Part shown: piece after piece, positions 23,926-33,700 of the stretch
How positions within the stretch are numbered: the first letter of the stretch is position 1
Layout: each line of letters starts with the position of its first letter
NCBI GenBank assembly: GCA_963971305.1
Contig: OZ020303.1
Location: 44,318,106 to 44,382,105, forward strand
From: Arcuatula senhousia
Lineage: Eukaryota > Mollusca > Bivalvia > Mytilida > Mytilidae
Length of the DNA: 64,000 bases
Direction of reading: 5' to 3'
Program-made: the position numbers and the translations under genes
The notes under the pieces: model-generated
What the model was told of the DNA's origin: nothing
The model's database searches: none
The model's input: only the letters and a program-made list of their open reading frames with translations

Positions 23926-25627
23926 ATGACCAATTCAACTTTATATAAAATAATAGCGGGTTCATTGGCAAAAATATCACTATTTAAAAGGTACATTCCC
24001 CTTAACTACCAAAATGGTGGACAGTTTCAAAGAAGATACAACAATAATGTGACGAAGACATGATGATTAGATGTTTCGTTAGCAAGTTGCTCAGTACAAA
24101 TTACCTCCACAAAACGGGATAAAAAATTTTTGTATGCACGTCAACAGGATACATGTATACTACTCACAAACTATTTCTAAATTATGCTCAAAAGTTACAG
24201 ATCATTTGCTTCCATAAACTTTGTGACGAACTGACATACGGACACAAAGTGAAATCGAGAATGAAACAAATCGCAGACTTTCCTGTCATTTTCAGATGAT
24301 TCTACTCATTTCTTCCTTTTTAACACCCAATTGAAAATATGATTTGACTTCTGTGCCTTATAAAGACATTAGACGTATCTAAAGTTTGAAGTATCACCAT
24401 TTCATCACCTTCTTAACGCTCAGTATACCATTATATTACCGTTTTATACTGGTTAATTGACGTATCAACTGACAAAAAAGACATTAACCAACTCATCAAC
24501 AGACTTTAACCGTCAAATTTTTAATAAAAAGACGATTAACCATATCTAAAATATTTATATGTTGAAATTTTAATAACCAATAATTTAGCTAATAACTAAC
24601 CGCACATTTTGGTACCAAAGGGGTAGGGGCTATAAGGTTCTTATTTGGCCCCAATTTGTTATGAAAATAGATTTGGAGAACAGACCAAGTTTATACAGTG
24701 ATTGATTAATGTTATGTATGGTTGTAATGAAACAAGCTGAAATACACATGTCATCATTGACATGATGTCTTAATTGATTGCTTAATGACGTCATATTTCA
24801 AGAAAAGCTGAAAAACAGCCAAAATTCACAAATTTTAGACCAGTTTTTCAAAAAATTAAATATTTCCGCATGCCTCCACCAAAAAGATATTTCACACACT
24901 GTAATATTGTGTCATCTTGCACATTTTTGCTTAGTTTCATTTTGGTGGAGGCCTGTGGAGGCATTCAAATTTAACGAATACCAATGTAAAATGTGACGTT
25001 TTTCACCATTTTTGACAAATTCTATAAAATAGTCCTATTTAAAAGACCCGTGTAGAGAAGAGCTCTCAACTTCCAATGCCATAATTGCCAAACACTTTAT
25101 TTGCATCATTTTAAGAATGCAAATTAAACATAGTTCATTAAAATAAAAAACACTGAAATTATGGGGCCAAAATAGGGTCTTAGATTTTTTTCTAAGAGAC
25201 TAATCGATTTTTGGTAAAAACATGTTTTTTTAGTCCTTAATACTGCTGCTACTGTCTCTGCGCCTCTTCGTTTTGTTACAAACTGTGATGGCTTTCTGTC
25301 TGTGGAATAATTGGAAATTATGCTGAAATGAATATCATTTTGTCCTACACTTTTTGTTTTTTGATTGGATACTTATTTCATGTAAAAATTGACGTTTTCC
25401 AGAGAATTTGTGAATTAAATTTCAATTTTACTCTCAACAGACCTATTACCGACTCCATCAACAGACTCATTTCCCATTTAACTGCATATACAGGTAAATC
25501 AACAGACTTTTTCCTCGATTAACCGACTGTCTGGCGTGAAATAGCCCTAACGCTAACAAAGTTGTTTCTTAGTCTAGATTGAAAAATGTAAATGTAAAAT
25601 AGGCGTTACGTTACTTTATAAATGTAC

Positions 25628-25999
25628 CTGTTGGAAAGAATCAGTGGCATAGTATCTTATAGCTGCCAAAGTTTGTTGCTCTGCTGTAAGGGCACATGAT
25701 CTCATAGTATCAGGGCTTATATCGTTTCTAACCATATCAATGACTCTGCATATTGTCTGCCTTGACATGATCCTGTATCTTTTTAAGAGCTCTAAATCAT
25801 CATATGCATCAAGAGGGTTTAATCTGTCTCGAAAAATCCGATTCCTACGAACATTTTGGTTTCCATTAAAAATCCGAATGTGTGCCATTGTTCTGTCTTT
25901 GAATTTTTGCTGTTGTAATTGTGACGTCAGATAAAAACGTGACATTGTTGACATGCTAATTACCGCCATTCTAGTTGCCGATTGTCTTTTTTTTTTCAT
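25628..25999 (-). CDS. HARBI1-type transposase exon 1
   Basis: This exon encodes 124 residues from Met at 25999 to ..DSFQQ, then the donor GTACAT. The basic start (MKKKRQ) is followed by helices typical of the HARBI1 N-terminus, ending in the ATxSFQ block that precedes the helix-turn-helix. Phase 0 matches exon 2 at 18976. Confidence 0.75.
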
Positions 26000-26636
26000 T
26001 TATTTTTATTTGTTTACGTCTCCGTTAAAATTTAGAAATTTAAAACAGACATATAGGACAAACAGAAGAAATTTGAAAAGCACAAGGGTAATGATTTGGT
26101 AAAGGTATTAAGTCAAAATAACAAATTACAGAAAAACCAGACTTTTAAAATATTCCATTCCATGGAAAATTTCAAAGGAATTTATCAACTTCTATACAAA
26201 GCTAAAATGACTTAGGTTGGGCCCAAAATTCAGTTTAACCCTGCCACATTTTATATGTGCCTGTACCAAGCCAGGAATCTTTGACAAAGCTTATGTTTGT
26301 ACTTGTCTTTTTGATGTTTTATGTTCCTTGTTTAAGAGAGTGTCTATCCGTGACTATTTCTGGACCGGAATTGTATAAAGACCATGAGCCGATTGCAAAA
26401 CGGCGAGCAGGACCTACTGGCCTCGTTGAAGCGGCTGCTGGCGGTTGTCCATTGTGATTTTTTTTCTAAATTATCGCTCGTGATTTGAGCTGTGTCGCGT
26501 ATAATATTTCACATCTCATTATTTTTTATTATAATGCCTTCGTTTGGTAAAGATATATTAAGCTAGATCCCATAAAAAACGCATAGCGTGTACTGTGATA
26601 AAATTAATATTCAACGACTTCTTTAATACACAAAAT
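26000..26636. other. Non-coding; Penelope 3'-region remnant
   Basis: 26255-26460 resembles the dispersed segment that starts with TGCCTGTACCAAGCCAGGA. This segment belongs to the Penelope 3' region (compare about 12945-12965 on the minus strand, 34588, 39836 and 49075). No gene is visible. Confidence 0.45.
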
Positions 26637-26674
26637 ACAAATGACAACAAAGTTCCAGACAATAAATTTTGCTA

Positions 26675-26716
26675 CGCCTGACGCGCGTTTCGTCTCTTTA
26701 GGACTCATCAGAGGCG
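26675..26716 (-). ncRNA. Hammerhead ribozyme, family B, intact copy
   Basis: Minus strand: stem I CGCCU/AGGCG, CUGAUGA (26711-26705), stem II GUC../..GAC with an A-rich loop, GAAA (26691-26688), and the minimal stem III CGCGCG followed by the cleavage site GUC. The GACGAAACGCGCGTC block is the same as in the classical Schistosoma satellite hammerhead (recalled, not searched). Confidence 0.85.
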
Positions 26717-27176
26717 CTCTACCAAAAATATTGAAAATGCCAAACACTTTATGATTATATAAAGAGCATAGAAAAGAGAGAAAAATCAAAATCGATTTTA
26801 ATAAATGAGGATAAAGTTGCTAAATATAAATACAAGATTTTGAAACAAACTTAAGCAACGAAAAAAATACTATTAGTCGTTAATAATCTGAGTTTTGTTG
26901 GCAGTACAAAAACTTAATAGAAAAATAACTTGTAGATGCGTGAAAAGTAAGACAAAGTTCAAGAAGTTTAAATATTAGACAATAATGAATGATTAATATT
27001 TCATTCAGGGAGTGATTTTTATTAAAGATAAATAAGTATTTTTAAAAAGGGAATTTTTCTCTATCTCTGGGCGTAAGGGGAGTATAAAGGGCGTAAAAGG
27101 TAACTGTATTGTAGGAGTATTGTCACTCGTTGTTTAAAAATCTACAAAATGTATTAGATAATTATGTAATTACCAG

Positions 27177-27352
27177 TCAGTGCCCGTTTAACGGGTCCGA
27201 TAACGTACCCGTTAGTTTTTCAACGTTAACGGATGATTTAACGGGGACGTTAACGGGTGCGATAATAGCGGAGGTTTTGTGAATATCAAAATAATTAACG
27301 CAAATTTTAACGGAGACGTTAACGGGTCCGTAAGATAACGGAGGCTTCGTGA
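27177..27352. repeat. Block rich in GTTAACGGG/CCCGTTA motifs
   Basis: Short AACGGG or CCCGTT motifs recur about ten times in both orientations within 175 bp. It resembles the subterminal motif arrays of the two 5-bp-TSD transposons at 19.3 and 21.1 kb. It may be one end of a related element. Confidence 0.4.
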
Positions 27353-27660
27353 ATAAGGTCCCTGATGTGTTCCGCAAAGCGGTCTCCAAGTCTACGGCAG
27401 GTCTCACCGACATAAACCATCAGACATTTTTTGCATTGGATTGCGTATATCAAATTCTCCGATACGAAAGTAAACCCATTTCTAAGACTGAAAGTGTTGG
27501 ACGGACCATTCACCTCATCGGTCTCCAAGGTAAACTGACATGTGGAACACATGGGCCGCTTACATTTTCTAGTGCCACGGTAATCGGCCAGAGGGCGACG
27601 AGCCGTGCTTTTAAAAGAGCTGGTGACAAGGTGTTGTCTAAGACTTTTGCCCTTCCTTAT
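27319..27660 (-). pseudogene. Penelope-like GIY-YIG endonuclease fragment
   Basis: The minus strand reads LVTSSFKSTARRPLADYRGT, then RKCKRPMCSTC (Cys-rich linker) and ENLIYAIQCKKCLMVYVGET followed by CRRLGDRFAEHIRD. The GIY-YIG core is represented by LIYAIQC...YVGET, with the conserved Arg in RLGDRF and H in EHIRD. The C-terminal part (GH..SDM) is missing and the reading frame runs into unrelated sequence after LIHEAS. The RT domain is absent. Function in the intact family: target cleavage for retrotransposition. Confidence 0.75.
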
Positions 27661-27679
27661 ACATGTATTAACAATGAGT

Positions 27680-27905
27680 GTAAAAATACAATACCAAATC
27701 GGGTATAAAAACGGTTAATTTGGTTATGCTGTATATCGATATTTCAAGGAGTAACCTCTCATCAGCAGCATTTGAATCAAAACATTGGAAGGTCATAAAC
27801 CAAAAGTACTGAATAAAAGTACTCAAAACCAAGAGGTTGGAACAGGGAAGCCAAATCCAGCACCGAGTATACCAGGATACCATGTGCAGTACAAGGAAAG
27901 AACAG
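27680..27905 (-). mobile_element. Family A hammerhead retroelement fragment, minus-strand copy
   Basis: Homologous to 42233-42430 (plus strand). It includes the CTTTCCTTGTACTGCACATGG segment (minus orientation), the GACCTTCCAATGTTTTGATT flank and the ribozyme at 27726-27771. Confidence 0.7.
27726..27771 (-). ncRNA. Hammerhead ribozyme, family A, best copy
   Basis: Minus strand: stem I ATGCTG/CAGCAT (27771-27766 with 27731-27726), CUGAUGA (27765-27759), stem II GAGG/CCUU with a UUACU loop, GAA (27745-27743), stem III palindrome ATATCGATAT, cleavage triplet AUA at 27732. Every helix is fully paired, with one G-U at the base of stem II. No conserved core base is missing. Confidence 0.88.
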
Positions 27906-28160
27906 TCTCAAAGCAGATTGATGTAGACCCGTCACTTGTAAAATAATAAGTAAATACATCTATTTTTTTGAATTTACTGTTTAATGGTGTCAGTCTTTTA
28001 TTTTTTAATTTCAGCTCGCTTTGTAACATTTTTGGTTTTTTTTCAGTCTGTAATAGCATATATAATGTACCACACAGCAAAGCAGATTGATGTTGATCCG
28101 TCACAATCAGGGGAGATAAATTTGTAACAATATGTTTTATTCCCGTTATTTTGTTGTAAT
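27902..28160 (+). repeat. Dispersed copy of a left-array unit segment
   Basis: Homologous to the unit segment at about 2660-2860: AAGCAGATTGATGTTG, CCGTCACAA, CAGGGGAGATAA, and TTTACTGTTTAATGGTGTCA. The unit of the left array is therefore built partly from a dispersed repeat family. Confidence 0.6.
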
Positions 28161-28500
28161 AAAACAAAATATATAGATGTGTAAATACTTATTTTAAATG
28201 AATTCTTGCCTGGTTGTCCTTTTTTCGGTTTTGAATGCTAAAAAATGGAATTATTGTACCTGTTCTTAATTGCTATTGTATTGGCCTTGTCGTACTTCTG
28301 AAAGTTGAATCCCCGTTTTTTACTTTTTTCTTCATTCAAATAACACCCCTTTTTGTCAACAAATAGAACGTTCCAATGATTCCCTGGACGAACGACGACG
28401 TAACAGACGGACAAAACAGTGACGTTACTGTCTGTCTCCACTTGACAACCTACCGATCTTGCGGCTAGAGTCACTTTCCTGTTTTCTCAACAGAACAAAC

Positions 28501-28620
28501 ATGAATAACACAAATTTCACGACACGATCTTCGAACAACAACCATCCTACGAGCGAATCGGATGATGATTTCTGGGATAGAGACATTACAGAAGAGAAAA
28601 GAGCATATGATAATTTCTTT
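28501..28620 (+). CDS. Exon 1 of the 251-aa gene
   Basis: This exon is 40 codons from ATG to ..AYDNFF, followed by the strong donor GTAAGT. It contains the acidic DDDFWDRDITEE stretch. Confidence 0.65.
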
Positions 28621-30060
28621 GTAAGTTCCTAATAACTTAAACAATATCTTTTTCTTCAAGTTTTTAATTTCTACCAAAAAGTATTACATGTATTATTAGT
28701 ACATTATAAGCTACATCTATGACTTCTCAAAAGATTCAAGGTATTCATATAACCAAAACAATCTTCATTTTTTGTAACTTAAAAACGGAATAAAATTATA
28801 TTTTTAATCTTTTTTTCGTTATGTTTTGTATTTACTTTTTCGTATTTGCTTAATGTCCTGGATTCAAAGTGATTGGACGCAAAAAAAAAATCTTATTATA
28901 GGAAAAACTGACTATGGAAAAACAGCAAGAAAAACAAATGCAATTCGAGAATCAAGAAGGCGATTCAGATTCAGAGGATTACATAGATAAGATTATTAAG
29001 GAAGAAATGGCAGCGATGGAAGATGAACAAAAACTAAAGGTAAGATCAAAAGATTATAAGAAGTGATATCAAACGACGGATGACGCCTTGCAGAGATGTA
29101 AAAAAAATAATGTCAATATATGATGAAATTGACATAATCCCCGTGCTTCAGTTGTATGCTCTTATATATTTTCGAGTACTGGAATATGTGTTGGAAAGAC
29201 ACGTTTGCATATTTCCAAAATTTGACAACATATGACTATTTCTTGTAAAAAAATGACAAATTTATCTGTAATATTTTTGGCTTCTGTTTCTTTTTTTATC
29301 AAATCTAATGTTCTACCGGTTTTTCAAGTTTTTCACTCCTAGCGTGTCTGATGAAGGTTAATCCAGAAAAGCGCTACACACGCAGTGAAATTTTGCATTG
29401 TACATTTATCAAAATCATTTCAATATGTGGGTTTTGTCTTTCTGGCACATATTCCATATTCTTTCGTTTTTAATAAACTTAACTTTGTTTAAACAAAGCA
29501 AAGATCTTGCGTATATCTTTCGTTATTGTCCTATTAAATCTACATTTCAAATTTTATTTTAGCATGAGAAAGATATCTCATCTTCCCCTAGACCACGTGA
29601 CATAGCTTCACCCAAACCAAGAGATACCATGCTTAACCACCAGCCATCAGATTTGATCATTACCTCCATGCAACTGCCAGACAGGTCCATGACACCATTC
29701 AGAAAATACAAAGATCAAATGATGCAGTCTACGCTTGACACGGTTCCTAGGGTCCAAACACCAACTAGAAGACTACATGAAGAAAGGTTGAGACAACTCC
29801 AGAGAGAGAAAATTAAGAGAATGTATTCCTCGGTAGATCTAAATACTAGATCTTCTACTCCAGAGGCTGTCAAATCTGCTGATGTTTTAGCAAAAGAAGA
29901 AAGCAGATCCCATACACTTGCTGCTAGTGTTGAGCCACAAACCGCACCATCCCCGTCTGATTCAACAATCAGTTGTATCAGTTTGACATCCATTGAAGAA
30001 AGACAGTTCTTTCACCAGTTAGACGATGATGAAGACAGTGACAGACAAGTCAGTATATAG
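28501..30060 (+). CDS. Unrecognised acidic protein, three exons, 251 aa
   Basis: The exons are 28501-28620, 28902-29039 and 29563-30060, all in phase 0, with donors GTAAGT, GTAAGA and acceptors TTATAG, TTTTAG. The protein begins MNNTNFTTRSSNNN and has an acidic stretch (SESDDDFWDRDITEEKRAYD), then a Gln/Glu-rich helical part. It continues with a Ser/Pro/Arg-rich middle, a likely coiled coil around RRLHEERLRQLQREKIKRMY, and an acidic C-terminus (HQLDDDEDSDRQVSI). No signal peptide, membrane segment or catalytic motif is visible. It is probably an intracellular, partly disordered protein. The clean introns and lack of stops argue for a real host gene. The family is not recognised. A possible upstream 5' UTR exon cannot be judged. 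An AATAAA lies near 30280. Confidence 0.7.
28902..29039 (+). CDS. Exon 2 of the 251-aa gene
   Basis: This exon is 46 codons, with acceptor TTATTATAG and donor GTAAGATC. It is Glu/Gln-rich and predicted helical (EKQQEKQMQFENQEG...). Confidence 0.65.
29342..29383 (+). ncRNA. Hammerhead-like motif in intron 2 of the 251-aa gene
   Basis: A perfect 6-bp stem I (GCGTGT/ACACGC) brackets CUGAUGA (29348-29354) and GAAA (29366-29369). Stem II is only GG/CC with an A-A mismatch at its base, and stem III and the cleavage position carry extra bases. It is probably a decayed member of the repeat-borne hammerheads. Confidence 0.35.
29563..30060 (+). CDS. Exon 3 (terminal) of the 251-aa gene
   Basis: This exon is 165 codons plus the stop, with acceptor ATTTTATTTTAG. 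It holds the Ser/Pro-rich region, the Arg/Lys/Glu helix and the acidic end. The shadow minus-strand ORF at 29715-29993 is not a gene. Confidence 0.75.
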   Translation, partial: HEKDISSSPRPRDIASPKPRDTMLNHQPSDLIITSMQLPDRSMTPFRKYKDQMMQSTLDTVPRVQTPTRRLHEERLRQLQREKIKRMYSSVDLNTRSSTPEAVKSADVLAKEESRSHTLAASVEPQTAPSPSDSTISCISLTSIEERQFFHQLDDDEDSDRQVSI

Positions 30061-30684
30061 ATTTTAAAACTGATAAGCTTTAATTGTCTTTGAATTTTTC
30101 ATTTGTTATAAGCAAATTTCTAAAAGTTTTATCGTAATTTTGTTTGTTTTCAATTATTCTTTAATTAATACTTTTGCTTTACATGGTTCATGTTTTTTAA
30201 GTTTTTGTTGTTGCTTTTTTCAGACTCTCAGAAAATTACATTCAAAGTTGTATTTACCATTCATTCTTTTAATAATAAACTCAAAAATAAAATTGTGCAT
30301 TTTGTAGTCAATCGCAGTTCCATCCTCTCTGAACCACACAGTCATTCCATCCCAGCACTTACCATTGCCCCCAATAAGACCACTGCGCGCATTCCAAACT
30401 TCAAAGAAAGACTTAGTTAGACGTCGTTTACAAGGCAGTTTCAGAAGATTTGGTACATTTGTTCGGAAACAGTTGGCCAAACTAGTGTGTACCTCAAAAG
30501 TAGAAGACTAGCTTGAATACTTATTAGAAAATTTGATTTAGAACAGTTTCACTGGGATTTTTACTCAGTAATTTTAAGTGCACAAAGAATGATGTCAAAA
30601 TGATGTAAATGCAAATTCTATATTTATCATGTAAATAAACATTTTCACTGCTTATAATGTTTGTGTTTATAGATAATGAAGCTT

Positions 30685-30715
<31 letters not shown>

Positions 30716-30743
30716 TGTCTGTCTGTTTGTCTGTCTATCTGTA
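30061..30743. other. 3' flank and (CTGT)n microsatellite
   Basis: 30061 to about 30660 is AT-rich and includes candidate polyadenylation signals. 30685-30740 is a CTGT/CCGT microsatellite. No further gene is visible; the ORFs of 74-86 aa here are low-complexity or shadows. Confidence 0.5.
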
Positions 30744-33700
30744 GCCACACCCCTAGTAAGGTGGATTCACGACGATCAGGAAAGTCCAGTGAAGGATTCA
30801 CGTAAAGTTGTATTTGGTAAGACGATTCAGTATTGTCGGGTTAAATAAAAAAGTAAACAACTTTGTTTTGTTGCAAAATTAATGTCTTTCAAAAGGTAAA
30901 TGATCAATTTAATCCCGTCTCTTTATTTGTACCACAAAAAACTAAAAAGTCGTAAAAGCATATACAAATCTGTTTTGAAATAAAGTTATAGTTCACGAAA
31001 AACGTCAAGGTTGAATTATGTTCATGACGAAAACTATAACATCAGATAGTTGTGTTTTTGTTTGCATAAAGTGTCTATATTTTTCATCAAAGCAAGACTA
31101 TTATACGTACTAGAGACAAGTTGAAAATTTGTATTGAAAAAAAATAGTATACCTTAAAAAAATAGATGTAAAAATTGGCGGAAAATGTTCTGGTAATAAG
31201 AAGATTCTGTTTTGGTAATGCACGGAGTTCGGTTCAGTATCGGTTTAAAAAAAAACATTTAAATTTATATGTATTAATATCTGTGGGCAAATGCTGTTAC
31301 AGTATAACTAAAGATAATCATAGTCATACTTAAAATGTTAAGTTAAATATCCACATTAAGAAACTACAATATTGTTAAAAGACTCATTAGTGACAAAATA
31401 TATTTAGTATTAATATGACAAAATTGAATTGAACAAGACCAATCAAAGGTTTGTGTTAAACATAAGATGCTTATTATTAGCGAAAATAATACAATCAATA
31501 TGTACATCAATCAAGGCTTTGCATATTTAGTTTAATTTCTAGACATGCTCGAAAGCGAAAAAGATCATTAAGAGTTTATTATCCCTATACCAACGGTTAT
31601 AGAAAATTTTCAAAATTCTACCATTTCATCTTAAAATTCATTGTGTTACAAGCGAATGCAAAATGATGTTTGATACATTTCTCATCTCCTGGTTGAGTTT
31701 TCTCTTACTCATATCCATCTGAAATAGAAAGTACAGCAAAGTTCAAGAAAATAAATTTTGCTACGCCTGACGAAAAATGAGATACAAATTTCTGGAAACC
31801 TTAATGTTTTGTAAGTATTTAAAAAATTGTTTCATGAGCGCTTTTGTAATTTATGGACGATCCTAAATGTCCCGGTCAACTAGTCGAACGGATAGAAAGA
31901 ATCTTTCTTTGTTTTGAGGATAAATGTGTTTCAAGTAAACCCGATCTTGTGCAAGAACTTCTAATTTAAATTTTATAACAAAACCAAAGCTACTTTACTT
32001 GGGCATATGCATACCAAGTTTCGTCAACATAAGGTGCTCATATAACTCAAACACTGAAAAATTGATAGCATTAAACGCCGTCGTCGCCACCGCTTGCAAA
32101 GTAACACTTATTGCCCGTCCTGCCACGCAGGCCAAACCTCTCCCCCCGAAAAAGTGCACCTCAGATAACAAGCATGGGTCTCAAATTACGGAAGCATCAA
32201 CTCATTTATCTATAAATAAATCCCCCATCCCGTTTTTTTTTTTTTTAATTCGTTAGTCAGTTAGTAAGTTTTGCCTTTACTCCGAACTCTCGGGAGATGT
32301 ACATAAAAAGGGTAATACAATGAACATGAAATGATGATGAAGTGGACAGTGGGGACATCAGGCCAATCAGCGAGGATAGTTTTTGACTGCCATTGGAAAA
32401 AGGATTTATAGGTAGCCTGGACGGACAATTAAGCCTCCTACATGGGGATTCTTCTGCAGCTGGGTTATTTTTTTCCAACACGGTGCACCACTATGGTTTG
32501 CGGTCAGGTTATCCGCATTATAGCCTGACGACCCCGGCATTCAATATGAATGGCGCTCCATTCAACCACTTGGGGCACACATCCCAGTCGCTGTTTGGGC
32601 AAAGTGGCCTGACGCGACGAAGGGTTTCTGAACGATTTTAAGAGGACGTTTACCGATAAGCAAAGCGCTGCTACGGGCCTATTTGCCAACCGGCACCCGC
32701 ACGGAGGTTTTGCAATTCGAAAATAGTAAATACTGTAACGAAATGCAATGTGTCTGTTTGCAGGAATATAAGGGCAACCAATTCACAGTCATTACTAAAG
32801 CAGGTTCGTTTCAAAAAATGAGACTGCATGTAGATGCACCCCCTTCCAGATCTAGAAAAATCTGAGATGAGACATTTAATTCCAATTGATTCAAACATTA
32901 AATTAAGATACGTTTTAGGAGCATTTTAAGATATTTTAGGGTCATATTGATTTAATTCTTACTTATAAGTATTTGCAAAAACTCCAAGTATTTTTACAAA
33001 AATCAAGTGGGGCATTCGAGTGTTTAAAGTCAAAAAGGGCAACGACAAAACAAGAAAACATGAACGTGAACAGCACGAAGAAACATAAAACAAACACAAA
33101 ATCAACAAAACAGTTATCAACGACGCAAACTCAAGTCGAACGAAAGTGAACTCGTGTGCTTCGGAAAAGTAAGCAGTTCCTGTATGCATGCTATTTAACA
33201 CCCGTCGCACTGCCAATTTCAAATTCAGCGTGTCAATTCCGGTAAAGGAAGATTAAACAAAACCCTATGACAAACCAACATCTGTACTCATCTGAAAGAG
33301 AGAAATCCCATATTTGTTTTTGAGCTCATGATGTCTTCCGTAAATTTCTTGAGTCAAGACAGCAATCAAGGAGCAACATAACCCTGTGTTAGCTTTTTTG
33401 TGTCATATGTGTGACGCTCTGCCAAGGAAATCGATGTAATATTACCGCAAGCTCTCGAGTAATTAATCAATTGTGGAAATTAAACTCCATTTGCTGGAGT
33501 AAATGGAATATTTTGCTACACAAGGAGTATAAAAGTTGACAATTTGAATATTTATTGAAGTCATTTTCCATTGGAGTTTATTTCGAGATTTAGATTTTAA
33601 TATGAAGCAGACTTTTTAGAATCCGTTGTGTCCTTTATCTCAAGTTTCTGACGATGAATGAGTATTGAGAATCGTTCAGTGAAAGGACATGGAAGTGAAG

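Larger units (their letters stand above)
21094..25538. mobile_element. 4445-bp DNA transposon, ~88-bp TIRs, 5-bp TSD AAATA
   Basis: The ends begin CACGCCAGACAGTCGG, and the inverted repeats match for about 88 bp with one mismatch. AAATA is duplicated at 21089-21093 and 25539-25543. GTCTGTTGA motifs point inward from both ends (near 21126, 21166, 21189, 21579 and 21621, with complements near 24495, 25433, 25461 and 25498). No transposase is recognisable. The interior holds other repeats, including hammerhead-family debris at 22.3 and 23.9 kb and a series of degenerate GAAAATGG-containing blocks at 22.8-23.6 kb. Confidence 0.85.
18039..25999 (-). pseudogene. HARBI1-type (PIF/Harbinger) transposase, three exons, frameshifted
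   Basis: The minus-strand exons are 25999-25628, 18976-18419 and 18253-18039, with GT-AG introns and matching phases (0 and 1). Exon 1 gives the N-terminal helices (NPLDAYDDLELLKRYRIMSR ... YYATDSFQQ). Exon 2 begins with a helix-turn-helix (VTADLMGMSQPSISRSVQRV) and carries the DDE nuclease residues: Asp in GCVDGS, Asp in GSTHDAY and Glu in RVEDTFGRW, plus GDQAYP. Exon 3 gives the tail with STGVLHNIC. One base is missing between about 18842 and 18870, so the helix-turn-helix part ends at a TGA (18839-18841), one frame away from the nuclease part. The catalytic residues survive but the gene is broken. Intron 1 holds two transposons. Confidence 0.85.
26637..27660 (-). mobile_element. Penelope-like element 3' portion: GIY-YIG endonuclease, then hammerhead
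   Basis: On the minus strand the order is: cysteine-rich linker and GIY-YIG endonuclease (27660-27319), a GTTAACGGG-rich block (27350-27177), AT-rich 3' sequence, and an intact family B hammerhead (26716-26675) with the GCCAAACACT flank. This order fits Penelope-like elements, which carry hammerheads in their terminal repeats. The block at 27.2 kb looks like an insertion from a different element. Confidence 0.65.

Noticed and set aside
32393..32865. 82- and 60-aa plus-strand ORFs that look like transcription-factor fragments
   Set aside because: No domain could be identified and there is no supporting splice structure; kept only as a GC-rich oddity.
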